Source: an uncultured Treponema sp.
GTDB lineage: Bacteria > Spirochaetota > Spirochaetia > Treponematales > Treponemataceae
Assembly: GCA_947165895.1 (NCBI GenBank)
Contig: CAMVCB010000004.1
Span: forward strand, 1 to 64,000
Reading direction: 5' to 3'
Length of the DNA: 64,000 nt
Both the position numbers and the translations under genes were made by a program. Of the stretch, positions 8,429-16,933 are shown piece after piece; positions within the stretch are counted from its first letter, which is position 1; each line of letters begins with the position of its first letter. The notes beneath the pieces are model-generated. The model was not told where the DNA came from, searched no databases, and saw only the letters and a program-made list of their open reading frames with translations.

Positions 8429-8459
8429 ACTGTCTGCAGACGCAGGCAGTTTTATTTTC
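8429..8459 (+). terminator. Terminator after the RNA methyltransferase
   Basis: ACTGTCTGC at 8429-8437 pairs with GCAGGCAGT at 8442-8450, with one G-U pair, followed by TTTTATTTTC. It overlaps the last codons of the convergent dipeptidase gene. Confidence 0.8.
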
Positions 8460-9099
8460 TTAGGAAGGCTGACGATACAGGAAATTCAAAATAAGTATCA
8501 GGATAAGGCTCATCCTTAAGAGTAAAATGCCACCATTCACAATCAAGAGTTGAAAATCCGTTACGAACCATGGCAGTCTGCAGCAGCATTCTGTTTTCAT
8601 ACTGTTCGTCAGTAATTCCCCTGTAATCCGGATGAGATTTTTCACTGAAAAGATCAAAGGGACTTCCCATATCAACTTCTTTGCCGCTTTTCATATCAAG
8701 CAGGGTTAAATCAACTGTGCTTCCCCGGCTATGACTGGAACGAGCCGCAATATATCCCAGCTTGAACAAATCCTGCTTTTCAATTTCCGGGTAAAAATAT
8801 TCTTTCATGCGCACATCAAGATCTTCTATCGCCCAAAGCTTAAACTGATTAACGGCACAAACCGGTCTGTATGCGTCAAAAATCTTCAGCCGGTAGCCTT
8901 TGACAATCATCTCATTGCTTACAGCCTTTAAAGCTCTTGCGGCTTCCATTGTAAGAAGGGCACAGGGCTCCTCATAACCATCAATCCTGTCACCTACAAA
9001 ATTAAAGGTTGAATAATATCTGATTTCCTGAACAATCTGAGGGATAAAATCCGCTAAAACAAGAAATCCGGATGAATCCATAGGCAGCTTGTCTGACAT
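8452..9099 (-). CDS. VanX/DdpX-type D-alanyl-D-alanine dipeptidase
   Basis: Zinc dipeptidase (peptidase M15D) that cleaves D-Ala-D-Ala. The zinc and catalytic motifs are intact: SSHSRGSTVDLTL (SxHxxGxxxD) and CEWWHF (ExWH). DAYRPVCAVNQF supplies the conserved arginine, and the typical MGSPFDLFS is present. The start at 9099 (MSDKLPMD) has GGAGG five bases upstream, so the earlier in-frame Met codons are rejected. The 215-residue length fits. There is no signal peptide, so it is probably cytoplasmic and recycles D-Ala-D-Ala. No vanH or vanA ligase is nearby, so a resistance role is not indicated. Confidence 0.9.
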   Translation of the reverse strand: MSDKLPMDSSGFLVLADFIPQIVQEIRYYSTFNFVGDRIDGYEEPCALLTMEAARALKAVSNEMIVKGYRLKIFDAYRPVCAVNQFKLWAIEDLDVRMKEYFYPEIEKQDLFKLGYIAARSSHSRGSTVDLTLLDMKSGKEVDMGSPFDLFSEKSHPDYRGITDEQYENRMLLQTAMVRNGFSTLDCEWWHFTLKDEPYPDTYFEFPVSSAFLRK

Positions 9100-9160
9100 A
9101 ATTCCTCCACGCACTAACATAATTACATTAATATAGAATACAAATATCTTCAATTAATGA

Positions 9161-9166
9161 TATACT
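9161..9166 (+). promoter_or_regulatory. Extended -10 of hrpB (leaderless start)
   Basis: TGA followed by TATACT ends six bases before the hrpB ATG at 9173, with no Shine-Dalgarno between them. Confidence 0.55.
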
Positions 9167-9172
9167 CTGATT

Positions 9173-11701
9173 ATGAACATTCCTCCTTCAATTTCGCACT
9201 TTCCCATTACAGAACACCTTGAAAAAATTACTTCTACTCTTAAGGCCTCACCCAGCCATGCACTTGTTCTGACTGCCGAAACTGGAGCGGGAAAATCTAC
9301 CGTGCTTCCGCTGGCTCTGCTGCAAGAGTTTAGTGCATCCTTTACCGCCAATAGCACCTCAAGCGCCAGCACCAGCACCAGCTCCCGGGCAAAAATCCTC
9401 ATGACTGAACCCCGCCGTCTTGCGGTTGTTGGCGTTGCAAACAGGCTTGCCGAAGAGCTGGAAGAAGCTCCAGGCAGTCGAATCGGCTACCGTATTCATC
9501 TTGAAAACCGCATTTCCTCTGAAACAAGGCTCGAAGTTATGACCGAAGGAATCCTTATCCGCATGCTGCAGTCTGACCCTGCACTTGAAGGCGTAAATCT
9601 AGTTATCCTGGACGAATTTCACGAGCGAAGCATAAACACTGACCTTGCGCTGGCTTTTTTACGAGAGGCGATGGAACTTCGCGACGACCTTTTTATCCTT
9701 ATCATGTCAGCGACAATCGAAAGCAAAAAAATTGCGGCATTTCTGGGGCAAGACACTCCGGTTCTGGAAATCCCCGGCCGCACTTTTCCGGTCGACATTC
9801 AATACCAGCCGGACATGACGATTGATGACGCGGTGCTTTCTGCCATTGAAAAGCAGCTGCCTCCTGCCGGCGGCGACGCAACCGGCAAGGCCATTTTATG
9901 CTTCCTTCCCGGTATCCGCGAAATCCGTTCAGCGCAGGCATCACTTTCCCAGTCGCTGAAATCTGAAATTGAAAGCGGAAAGATTGAAATCTGCATACTT
10001 CATTCCTCCATCAGTTTTTCCGAACAGAAGCACATACTTACGCCGCCGACAGCTGGCACCATCCGAATAATTCTTTCTTCAGCAATTGCAGAAACTTCGC
10101 TTACCCTGCCGGGTGTTGTCTGTGTAATTGATTCGGGGCTTTCCCGGGTAAACCGCATAAACCTTTCTACCGGAATGGAAAATCTAGTGACAGAAGCGGA
10201 ATCTGAATTTTCTGCGGCTCAACGAGCTGGTCGTGCCGGACGCGAAAGAGAAGGAAGCTGCATCCGTTTGTGGAATAAATTCGATGTACGGCAGAAGGAA
10301 GTTCAGCCCGAAATCCTGCGCACAGATTTGACTCAGCTTGTCCTCGAATGTTCCGAACGCGGCATTTACGACCTTTCCAAAATCCAGCTTTTAGACTCTC
10401 CCACACAAAATGCCTGGGAAGCGGCAGCAGAATTCCTGAAGGAAACAGGCTGCATTGACGAAAATCTCCGCATTACTGAGCGCGGACAGGCAGCATTATC
10501 GCTTGGTATTTCTATCCGTCTTGCCCTGATCACAATTGACGGATATCAGAATTCAGATAAAAAACAGGAAAAATTTTCTGCAAAAACTTCAGAATATCTT
10601 CTGAAATTCAGCCAGTATGCCCAGAATTCTCCAAAGATTCAAAATCAATTTCTTGCAAATTTAGAAGAAAAATTGAATAAAATTTGCAAGAATTCGCAAA
10701 ATTTTGAGCAAATTCAGTCAAAATCAGCGAATTTTGAAGAAAATTTTCATAGAAATCCGCTGATTTTGCTTTCCGGTTTTCCAGACCGTTTAGCCCTCCG
10801 TCTTTCAGAATTCCGCAAAAATTCCGACGGTTCAGCATCCCCGCTTTACCAGTTTCCCTCAGGACGAAAGGCTGTCCTCCACAATTCAAAGCATACAAAC
10901 GCAAAATGGATTGTAGCTCCTGAAGTTATGGCGGGTCAGAGTGAGGGAGTAATTTTTGATTTTGAAGAACTTTCCGACCCGCAGGCAGAAGGCTGGCTAG
11001 AATCCAGGGCTCAGTCAAAAATCATCTGCCGCTTCGAAAAGGGAAAAATCATCAAAACAGAAAATCTCTGCTACGGACAAATCCTCCTTTCAAGCAAAAA
11101 GCTACTGTCTACAAAAGAAGACTATGCCGCCGCCTGGATGACAGAAATCCGCACAAAAGGTATGGAAGCCCTGCCTCTTGATGAAAAATGCGAAAACTTT
11201 TTAGAACGAATAAAATTTCTTGCCCAGCAGAATCCACAGGATAATAATCTTGCCGATAAAATTACCGGCCTGCCTGATAAACCCGAAAGCTGGCTTTTGC
11301 CCTTTATAATTTCAAATTCCCTCACGAGTCAGACCATTTACGAGGCGCTGAATTATTTCTTCGGCGAGTTCAATATAGAAGAAAGCGTTCCTCTGCAAAT
11401 CAACCTGCAAAACGGAAACCGGGCCAAAATCAAATATGAAAAACTGGCCTCTCCAGATGACAAAACCCGCCTTGTAATCCGCCCGGTAATCGAAATCATA
11501 ATTCAACGGGCCTTCGGCTGCCAAATAACGCCCAAAATCGCCGGTATGAAAGTCCTCTTCCGCCTGCTTTCTCCGGCACAACGTCCCCTGCAAATTACAG
11601 ATGACCTGGAAGGCTTCTGGTCAACAACCTGGCCGGAAATCTGCAGGGAAATGAAGGGGCGCTATCCTAAACATAACTGGGACTGGCAAGGTCTTAATTA
11701 G
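9173..11701 (+). CDS. hrpB: ATP-dependent DEAH-box helicase HrpB
   Basis: Superfamily 2 helicase of the HrpB type. Walker A is AETGAGKST, motif II is DEFHERS (the HrpB variant of DEAH), motif III is SATIE, motif Ia is TEPRRLA and motif VI is QRAGRAGRE. The HA2-like region and the characteristic HrpB C-terminal domain follow; the domain ends near PKHNWDW, a family signature. The 842-residue length is normal. Two oddities are seen. Residues ~60-75 are a Ser/Thr/Ala run within the helicase core, and residues ~460-530 are a Lys/Asn/Gln-rich stretch encoded by inverted repeats (10652-10767), replacing the usual conserved segment before LILLSGFPDRLALRL. The cellular role of HrpB in bacteria is poorly defined; RNA processing is assumed. 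Confidence 0.93.
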   Translation: MNIPPSISHFPITEHLEKITSTLKASPSHALVLTAETGAGKSTVLPLALLQEFSASFTANSTSSASTSTSSRAKILMTEPRRLAVVGVANRLAEELEEAPGSRIGYRIHLENRISSETRLEVMTEGILIRMLQSDPALEGVNLVILDEFHERSINTDLALAFLREAMELRDDLFILIMSATIESKKIAAFLGQDTPVLEIPGRTFPVDIQYQPDMTIDDAVLSAIEKQLPPAGGDATGKAILCFLPGIREIRSAQASLSQSLKSEIESGKIEICILHSSISFSEQKHILTPPTAGTIRIILSSAIAETSLTLPGVVCVIDSGLSRVNRINLSTGMENLVTEAESEFSAAQRAGRAGREREGSCIRLWNKFDVRQKEVQPEILRTDLTQLVLECSERGIYDLSKIQLLDSPTQNAWEAAAEFLKETGCIDENLRITERGQAALSLGISIRLALITIDGYQNSDKKQEKFSAKTSEYLLKFSQYAQNSPKIQNQFLANLEEKLNKICKNSQNFEQIQSKSANFEENFHRNPLILLSGFPDRLALRLSEFRKNSDGSASPLYQFPSGRKAVLHNSKHTNAKWIVAPEVMAGQSEGVIFDFEELSDPQAEGWLESRAQSKIICRFEKGKIIKTENLCYGQILLSSKKLLSTKEDYAAAWMTEIRTKGMEALPLDEKCENFLERIKFLAQQNPQDNNLADKITGLPDKPESWLLPFIISNSLTSQTIYEALNYFFGEFNIEESVPLQINLQNGNRAKIKYEKLASPDDKTRLVIRPVIEIIIQRAFGCQITPKIAGMKVLFRLLSPAQRPLQITDDLEGFWSTTWPEICREMKGRYPKHNWDWQGLN
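10652..10767. repeat. Inverted repeats inside hrpB
   Basis: Two perfect inverted repeats lie in frame: CTTGCAAATTT at 10652-10662 with AAATTTGCAAG at 10680-10690, and AAAATCAGCG at 10720-10729 with CGCTGATTTT at 10758-10767 (28-base loop). The segment is more AT-rich than the rest of hrpB and encodes low-complexity sequence. Confidence 0.6.
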
Positions 11702-11715
11702 TCTTATAACTTCCG

Positions 11716-11766
11716 AATATCCCTAACCTTGCCTTAACTTTTGCAAGCAAAAGTTCTTGGGATATT
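11716..11766 (+). repeat. Nested palindrome between hrpB and the ElyC-like gene
   Basis: Outer arms AATATCCC (11716-11723) and GGGATATT (11759-11766) enclose an inner perfect hairpin, AACTTTTGC at 11736-11744 with GCAAAAGTT at 11747-11755. It starts 15 bases after the hrpB stop and may end that transcript, though no long T run follows. The -10 of the next gene begins just after it. Confidence 0.6.
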
Positions 11767-11779
11767 GTAAAATATTATT

Positions 11780-12613
11780 ATGAAACTATCAAAAATCATC
11801 TATATTTGTGAATTCGTAATAGGTGAGCTTTTTATCCTTTACGGAATGCTTCTTCACTTTATGAATCCCGGAACTTTATTCAGCGAACTGGTTTCCTTCT
11901 GTAACATCTGGATTCTGATTGGCGCAATTTTTTTATTCCTTGGCACTTACCGCAAAAACCACAAAAAAAGTTTTATCCGGGCACTTAAACGCGGGCAAAA
12001 AATTGCGCTGGCCTGCCTGATGGGGGCGGGACTTATAATCGCCTCAGTCAACCTTTACCTTATAAGACATCCTGCGCTGGGGGCTTCTTCTGACACAAAA
12101 TACGTCATAATTCTTGGCGGAGGCATAGATAAAAATGGTCAGCTGCCTCAGACTGTACAAAAGCGCATAGAAGTTGCCGCAGACTATCTTTTAGAAAATA
12201 AAAATGCCCTTGCAGTTGCAACAGGCGGTACTCTCTACCATCTTCCGCCCGAAGCCCCTGCCATGAAAAATTACCTTATCAGACTTGGTATCGAAGCCGA
12301 CCGCATTTTAATTGATGACAAAGCCCTTGATACTATTCAGAATTTTCAGAATTCCTGCCAGGTTCTTTCAGATCATGAAAATCTTCCTAAATCAGCAATT
12401 CTTGAAAGCAAGATTCTTGTTGTAACAAGTTTTTTCCATCTGGCACGCGCCCAGCGTCTTGCCCGCAGAATGGGCTTTAAGCATATAACAGGACTTGGCT
12501 CTCCAACTGCCGCCATCAAGCTTCTCGACTCTTATTCGCGGGAAATATGTTCATACATAAAACTGAACCTGCGCATTCTGCTTACAGGAAAGCCTGCAAA
12601 AATTAAAGATTAA
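11780..12613 (+). CDS. ElyC/SanA/YdcF (DUF218) family membrane protein
   Basis: Two or three N-terminal transmembrane helices (residues 5-30, 38-58 and 75-95) precede a DUF218 domain recognised by KYVIILGGGIDKNGQLPQTV (the GGG(I)xxxG-P signature), VATGGTLYHLPPEA and VVTSFFHLARAQRLARRMG. Family members affect cell-envelope or peptidoglycan-precursor metabolism, but no enzymatic activity is firmly established. TAAAAT at 11768-11773 ends six bases before the ATG and there is no Shine-Dalgarno, so this looks like a leaderless mRNA. The 277-residue length fits. Confidence 0.8.
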   Translation: MKLSKIIYICEFVIGELFILYGMLLHFMNPGTLFSELVSFCNIWILIGAIFLFLGTYRKNHKKSFIRALKRGQKIALACLMGAGLIIASVNLYLIRHPALGASSDTKYVIILGGGIDKNGQLPQTVQKRIEVAADYLLENKNALAVATGGTLYHLPPEAPAMKNYLIRLGIEADRILIDDKALDTIQNFQNSCQVLSDHENLPKSAILESKILVVTSFFHLARAQRLARRMGFKHITGLGSPTAAIKLLDSYSREICSYIKLNLRILLTGKPAKIKD

Positions 12614-12642
12614 TTTAATTTTCAGAAAAGATTTTATTTAAC

Positions 12643-12685
12643 TTGACAAATCAACTTTCCCAATGTATATTTTACACAATAGTGT
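12643..12685 (+). promoter_or_regulatory. Strong promoter with operator-like palindrome before flavodoxin
   Basis: TTGACA (12643-12648), a 17-base spacer and TATATT (12666-12671) make a near-consensus sigma-70 promoter. ACACAATAGTGT (12674-12685), an ACAC-N4-GTGT palindrome, covers the likely start of transcription and is a candidate repressor site. The downstream flavodoxin and peroxidase genes make a redox or peroxide regulator plausible, but the site does not match a Fur or PerR box that I know. Confidence 0.6.
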
Positions 12686-12716
12686 TGTATCAAATATAAA
12701 TAACACAGGAGGTTTT

Positions 12717-13130
12717 ATGTCATTTGCTGTCAGATATTACACAAAGACGGGTAATACAAAAAAGCTGGCCCAGGCTATTGCCGGAGAACTTGGAGTGGAA
12801 GCATTACCGATTAGTGAACCGCTTACAGAAAAGGTGGATATCCTCTTTCTTGGTAACTCTTACTATGCCTTCACTATTGACCCTGAAGTCCGAAGCTTTG
12901 TTGCCAGCCTTTCAAAAGACAAGGTTGGTAAAATCGTAAACTTTGGTTCAGCCGCTCTTCTCAATTCAACCTACAAAAAAGTGAAAGCTGAAGCTAAAAA
13001 GGCTGGAATACCTATGGATGAAAGGGAGTTCCACTGTAAAGGGGAATTCAAAGGTCTTCACAAGGGTCGACCAAATGAAGATGACATTAAAGCTGCCGTA
13101 GAATTTGCAAAACAATATAAAGACCGATAA
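12717..13130 (+). CDS. Flavodoxin-like protein
   Basis: Small FMN-binding electron carrier of the flavodoxin fold. The phosphate-binding loop is YTKTGNTKKLA (residues 7-17), and LFLGNSYYAFTIDPEV contributes the second flavin loop. The start at 12717 has AGGAGG four bases before it; the earlier Met codons lie inside the promoter. It has 137 residues. It is the first gene after a strong promoter and sits 62 bases upstream of a glutathione peroxidase on the same strand, so both probably respond to oxidative conditions. The electron partner is unknown. Confidence 0.82.
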   Translation: MSFAVRYYTKTGNTKKLAQAIAGELGVEALPISEPLTEKVDILFLGNSYYAFTIDPEVRSFVASLSKDKVGKIVNFGSAALLNSTYKKVKAEAKKAGIPMDEREFHCKGEFKGLHKGRPNEDDIKAAVEFAKQYKDR

Positions 13131-13192
13131 CGCAATATAAAACTTTAAAATAAGGCCCGCTTTGAACGACGGGCTACACAGGAGAAATTATT

Positions 13193-13732
13193 ATGATTTA
13201 TGATTACGAAGTAAAAACTGGAAAAGGTGAAACATTGAAGCTTTCTGAACTTAAAGGAAAGGTTATTCTTATTGTAAACACTGCTACTGGCTGCGGTTTT
13301 ACCCCACAGTACGAACCAATCGAAAAGCTTTACAAGAATTATCACGAAAAAGGACTTGAGATTCTTGATATTCCATGCAATCAGTTCGGCGGCCAGGCAC
13401 CTGGAAGCGATGCAGAAATTCATGAATTCTGTACTGTTCACTTCAACACAACCTTCCCTCAGATGAAAAAATCAGATGTAAACGGACCAAATGAGCTTCC
13501 ACTTTACACTTATTTGAAATCACAGAAGGGTTTTGAAGGCTTTGACGAGCATGAGCTAAAAGGACTTCTTGAAAAGATGTTTGATGCCGCAGATCCAGAC
13601 TGGCGTAAAAAATCAGACATTAAATGGAACTTCACAAAATTCATCGTTGACCGCCAGGGTAATGTTGTAGCCCGCTTTGAACCAACTGCCGACATGAACA
13701 AGGTAGAAGACTGTATTAAAGCTTTACTTTAG
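13193..13732 (+). CDS. Glutathione peroxidase family thiol peroxidase
   Basis: Cysteine-type member of the glutathione peroxidase family, reducing hydrogen or lipid peroxides, in bacteria usually with thioredoxin. The active-site loop reads NTATGCGFTPQY with Cys in place of selenocysteine. IPCNQFGGQAPG supplies the conserved Gln, and KWNFTKFIVD the conserved Trp-Asn. FCTVHFNTTFPQM carries a second cysteine that could be the resolving residue. The 179-residue length is typical. The leader contains GCCCG/CGGGC arms at about 13155-13174 that could form a weak hairpin between flavodoxin and this gene. AGGAGA is the Shine-Dalgarno. Confidence 0.92.
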   Translation: MIYDYEVKTGKGETLKLSELKGKVILIVNTATGCGFTPQYEPIEKLYKNYHEKGLEILDIPCNQFGGQAPGSDAEIHEFCTVHFNTTFPQMKKSDVNGPNELPLYTYLKSQKGFEGFDEHELKGLLEKMFDAADPDWRKKSDIKWNFTKFIVDRQGNVVARFEPTADMNKVEDCIKALL

Positions 13733-13737
13733 TAAAA

Positions 13738-13772
13738 AAACAGCCAATAATCAAACCGATTATTGGCTGTTT
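13738..13772. terminator. Strong bidirectional terminator between gpx and proC
   Basis: AAACAGCCAATAATC pairs perfectly with GATTATTGGCTGTTT over 15 bp (loop AAACC). T-rich sequence follows on both strands. It separates convergent genes. Confidence 0.92.
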
Positions 13773-13775
13773 ATC

Positions 13776-14573
13776 TTATTTTCCCATGCCGCAGGACTTG
13801 TTGTAAGCCGCAACAACTGCACTGATTACGCTGTTTCTAAGCCCTTTTTCTTCCAGAGCCGCAACCCCATCAATTGTTGTTCCTCCCGGTGAGCAGACAG
13901 AATCCTTCAAAACGGCAGGATGCTTTCCACTTTCAAGAACAAGCTCCGCTGAACCCTTCACTGTCTGGGCAGCATAAATATATGCCTGGGAACGCGGCAT
14001 TCCGCATTTTACGGCAGCATCAGCAAGGGCTTCAATAAACATAAATACAAAAGCAGGGCCTGAACCGCTCACAGCAGTTACACAGTCCATAAGTTTTTCC
14101 GGAACCTGTTCAACTTTACCAGCCGCTTCCAGAATGCTCTTCACCTCGGCAAGCTCTTCTTCGCTGATATTTGAACCGCAGCTGAGGGCTGTCATCGCCT
14201 GACCAATCTGAGCCGGAACATTCGGCATAATGCGGACAAATCTTACATCCTTTGCAATAGCCTCAAGTTTTTCAATGCTCATTCCGGCAGCCATAGAAAT
14301 TACAAGGGCATCCTTAGAAAGGGCAGGGGCAATTTCTTTAAGTACGGCTTCTACCATTACAGGCTTTACGCCAATAAAAACATATTTAGCATCTTTTACA
14401 GCATCAGAATTTTTTTCAAAACTCTTGCAGCCGTTTTCTTCTGCAAATGCCTTTGCGTGCTCGGGATTTTTACTTGTCACAGCCACATTCCAGGCATCAA
14501 ATTTTTTACAGACAGCGCGCATAATCGCACCACCCATAGCTCCAGTACCAATGCAAGAAATTTTTGCTTTCAT
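13776..14573 (-). CDS. proC: Pyrroline-5-carboxylate reductase
   Basis: Last step of proline synthesis, reducing pyrroline-5-carboxylate with NAD(P)H. The Rossmann loop is CIGTGAMGGAIM (residues 7-18), IMPNVPAQIGQAMTAL is the family segment, and the C-terminal signature DSVCSPGGTTIDGVAAL is intact. The 265-residue length is standard. It lies 53 bases downstream of proB on the same strand, completing a proA-proB-proC unit. Confidence 0.95.
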   Translation of the reverse strand: MKAKISCIGTGAMGGAIMRAVCKKFDAWNVAVTSKNPEHAKAFAEENGCKSFEKNSDAVKDAKYVFIGVKPVMVEAVLKEIAPALSKDALVISMAAGMSIEKLEAIAKDVRFVRIMPNVPAQIGQAMTALSCGSNISEEELAEVKSILEAAGKVEQVPEKLMDCVTAVSGSGPAFVFMFIEALADAAVKCGMPRSQAYIYAAQTVKGSAELVLESGKHPAVLKDSVCSPGGTTIDGVAALEEKGLRNSVISAVVAAYNKSCGMGK

Positions 14574-14626
14574 TTTTGCCCCCTTTAACTTTATACGCTT
14601 TTTTTATTTTATTTTTCAAAATTGTT

Positions 14627-15424
14627 CTATTCCGCAAGGAAAATCGTGCCCTTAGCACTGCCTTCCGCAAGTTTCATAAGAACCTGATCCTTAGAACCAT
14701 TGGCAAGCAGCATGTGGATTCCGTAGGCCGTAACTTTTTCTGCCGCCTGAAGCTTAGTCTCCATTCCTCCTGTGCCAAAGGCATTTGTATCACCAATTTT
14801 AATTTCCTTTCTAAGCTCAGGTACAGAAGTTACTTCTTCTATCAGTTTTGCATCAAGATTTGTTTTTGGATTATCAGAATAAACGCCGTCAATATCGCTG
14901 AACAAAATCAAAAGATCAGCACTCCACAAAATTGCAGTCAGAGCGCTCAGGTTATCGTTATCACCGATTTTAATTTCATCAAAGCTTACGCTGTCATTTT
15001 CGTTGATAATAGGCACAACACCCTCATCAACAAGAGTAAAAAGAGTATTACGGATATTAAGAGAACGGTGCTCGTTTTTAAAATCATCCTTTGTTAAAAG
15101 CAGCTGCCCGATATGCAGACCTTCCTTCTGAAAAGCCTTTCTCCACTGATGCATAAGCTCCACCTGCCCGATAGAACAGAGGGCCTGACGGTAATGCACG
15201 TCCTTTTTTCGTGCCCATTCCTTTGTGGTAGAAACACCGGCAACCTGCGCCCCCGACGACACAAGTATTATCTGCTTTCCCTCTTTTATCAGTTCCGCAC
15301 ACTGCCGGGCAAAACTGGCCATAAATTCCGTATTCTGAGTCCCATCCGGCAGCGCCAGTGTATTCGACCCGATTTTTATTACAATTTTTCGTGACCCTTT
15401 AATTACTTCTGAAATTTTACTCAT
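14627..15424 (-). CDS. proB: Glutamate 5-kinase, short form without PUA domain
   Basis: First step of proline synthesis (ATP plus glutamate to glutamyl-5-phosphate). It carries the amino-acid kinase fold: VIKIGSNTLALPDG, LVSSGAQVAGV, the ENDSVSFDEIKIGDNDNLSA substrate and ATP loop, and GTGGMETKLQAAE. The start at 15424 (MSKISEVIKG) gives 265 residues. This is the kinase domain only: the C-terminal PUA domain of the ~367-residue form is absent, as in several other bacteria. It follows proA in the same direction. Confidence 0.93.
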   Translation of the reverse strand: MSKISEVIKGSRKIVIKIGSNTLALPDGTQNTEFMASFARQCAELIKEGKQIILVSSGAQVAGVSTTKEWARKKDVHYRQALCSIGQVELMHQWRKAFQKEGLHIGQLLLTKDDFKNEHRSLNIRNTLFTLVDEGVVPIINENDSVSFDEIKIGDNDNLSALTAILWSADLLILFSDIDGVYSDNPKTNLDAKLIEEVTSVPELRKEIKIGDTNAFGTGGMETKLQAAEKVTAYGIHMLLANGSKDQVLMKLAEGSAKGTIFLAE

Positions 15425-15517
15425 AGTTTTCCTCGATTTATTTATGAAGAAGGGGAAAGCCTTCCCTTGTTCAGCCTGCAAGTCAGCCTTCCAGCATCAA
15501 TTTTCACCGGCTGAACT

Positions 15518-15540
15518 CAAGCTTTGCACCGCAAAGCTTG
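15518..15540. repeat. Perfect hairpin at the proA stop codon
   Basis: CAAGCTTTGC and GCAAAGCTTG form ten perfect base pairs with loop ACC. On the minus strand it follows the proA stop directly, in the context CGATAGCAAGC, so the stop codon TAG is part of the shared core word of the palindromes in this window. No T run follows. Confidence 0.7.
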
Positions 15541-16788
15541 CTATCGAATCTGTCCTTCTCCGTCAATCAAATATTTGGTTGTGGTCAGCGCCTTAATTCC
15601 CATAGGGCCGCGTGCATGCAGCTTCTGGGTACTGATTCCAAGCTCCGCTCCAAAGCCAAACTCGCCGCCATCTGTAAATCGCGTACTTGCATTTACATAA
15701 ACGCAGCTTGCGTCAATCATTGCCTGGAACAAACGGGTGTTAACCCTGCTTTCCGAAATTATGCTTTCACTGTGCTTAGTGTTGTGGGAATTGATATAGC
15801 TGATTGCCTCTTCAATCGAATCCACCACCTTCACGCAGCATTCATAATCAAGATATTCGTTTCCAAAATCTGCATCTGTAGCAGGAATAGCATCCTTCAA
15901 ATATTTAATCGCCCTCTGGTCCGCATGCAGCTTTACCCGGCCGGCAAACTTTGCCTCAAGTTTTGGCAAAAAGTCTCCGGCTACAGCCTTGTGAACCACA
16001 ATACACTCAATGGCATTGCAGACACTCGGACGCTGAATCTTTGCATTTTCTGCCACAGTGCAGGCCATATCAAGATCAGCAAATTCATCAACATACAGGT
16101 GGCAGACTCCGCTTCCAGTTTCAATCACCGGAACGCGCGCATTCTGAACAACATTCTGAATCAGCTTTTTTCCGCCGCGCGGCAAACATACGTCAATCAG
16201 GCCAACCGCATTCAAAATCTGATCAACATCGCTGTGGTCATGCTCACGAACTTCAACCAGCTCAATTGATTCAGGAACTCCTCCTGCCACGCCCTCCAGC
16301 GCCTCTCGAATCACCCGAACAATTTCCACATTCGATTTATATGAAGAAGATGAACCCCGCAGTAAAATCGCATTTCCGCTTTTATAAGCCAGAGAAAACG
16401 CATCAACCGTAACATTAGGGCGGTTTTCATAAATAATTGCTACAACTCCAAGAGGAACCCTTACCTGGCGGATATTAAGACCATTGGGAGTTTTCCAGCC
16501 GGCAACTTCTTCACCAACCGGATCAGTCTGAGCGATAACCAGCCTCAAACTGTCAACAATCCCGTCGATTCTTTTGTCATCAAGCAAAAGCCGGTCAATA
16601 ATAGACTCGCTCATGCCCGCTGCCCTTGCCTCATCAATATCGGCCCTGTTAGCCGCAATAATAGAAGCCCGGTTTTTATCCAGAGCCGCCGCAACCGCTT
16701 CCAGTGCCGCATTTTTCTGGCAGGCATTCTGAAGCGCAAGCTTCTGACTTGCCGCCCTCAATCCTTCGCAAACTTTTTTTATATCCAT
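15541..16788 (-). CDS. proA: Gamma-glutamyl phosphate reductase
   Basis: Second step of proline synthesis, NADPH reduction of glutamyl-5-phosphate to the semialdehyde. It is an aldehyde-dehydrogenase fold with the catalytic cysteine in IQRPSVCNAIECIVVH, and family blocks VPLGVVAIIYENRPNVT, ILLRGSSSS and PRGGKKLIQ. The C-terminal FGFGAELGISTQKLHARGPMG is intact. The start at 16788 (MDIKKVCEGL) has GGGG as a Shine-Dalgarno; earlier codons are rejected. It is the first gene of proABC, with palindromes in its leader (16811-16880). Confidence 0.95.
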   Translation of the reverse strand: MDIKKVCEGLRAASQKLALQNACQKNAALEAVAAALDKNRASIIAANRADIDEARAAGMSESIIDRLLLDDKRIDGIVDSLRLVIAQTDPVGEEVAGWKTPNGLNIRQVRVPLGVVAIIYENRPNVTVDAFSLAYKSGNAILLRGSSSSYKSNVEIVRVIREALEGVAGGVPESIELVEVREHDHSDVDQILNAVGLIDVCLPRGGKKLIQNVVQNARVPVIETGSGVCHLYVDEFADLDMACTVAENAKIQRPSVCNAIECIVVHKAVAGDFLPKLEAKFAGRVKLHADQRAIKYLKDAIPATDADFGNEYLDYECCVKVVDSIEEAISYINSHNTKHSESIISESRVNTRLFQAMIDASCVYVNASTRFTDGGEFGFGAELGISTQKLHARGPMGIKALTTTKYLIDGEGQIR

Positions 16789-16810
16789 AACAACCCCACA
16801 TATACGAGCG

Positions 16811-16880
16811 GTCAAGGCACGCTATCGCTTAAAGCCTTGACTCACTCGTTTTGCGGGTTGACTTTTCATTTTCAACCCGC
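16811..16880. repeat. Tandem palindromes upstream of proA
   Basis: GTCAAGGC (16811-16818) pairs with GCCTTGAC (16834-16841) around a loop that contains GCGATAGCG on the minus strand. GCGGGTTGA (16853-16861) pairs with TCAACCCGC (16872-16880). Both lie in the probable proA leader or promoter region. They could be a regulatory leader or copies of the dispersed palindromes; no proline-codon leader peptide is evident. Confidence 0.6.
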
Positions 16881-16883
16881 AAT

Positions 16884-16917
16884 AAAAAAATAGCCGGAAC
16901 TTTTTCAGTCCCGGCCT
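16884..16917 (-). terminator. Terminator after the 174-residue hypothetical gene
   Basis: On the minus strand GGCCGGGACT pairs with AGTTCCGGCT, followed by ATTTTTTTATT. Confidence 0.85.
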
Positions 16918-16933
16918 TTCAAAAAATATCAGA

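Noticed and set aside
8452..9099. Vancomycin-resistance role for the VanX-like dipeptidase
   Set aside because: No vanH, vanA/B ligase or VanRS-like pair is present; housekeeping dipeptide recycling is the simpler reading.
15538..16269. A 243-codon open frame on the plus strand
   Set aside because: It is opposite proA, which is intact and in operon with proB and proC.
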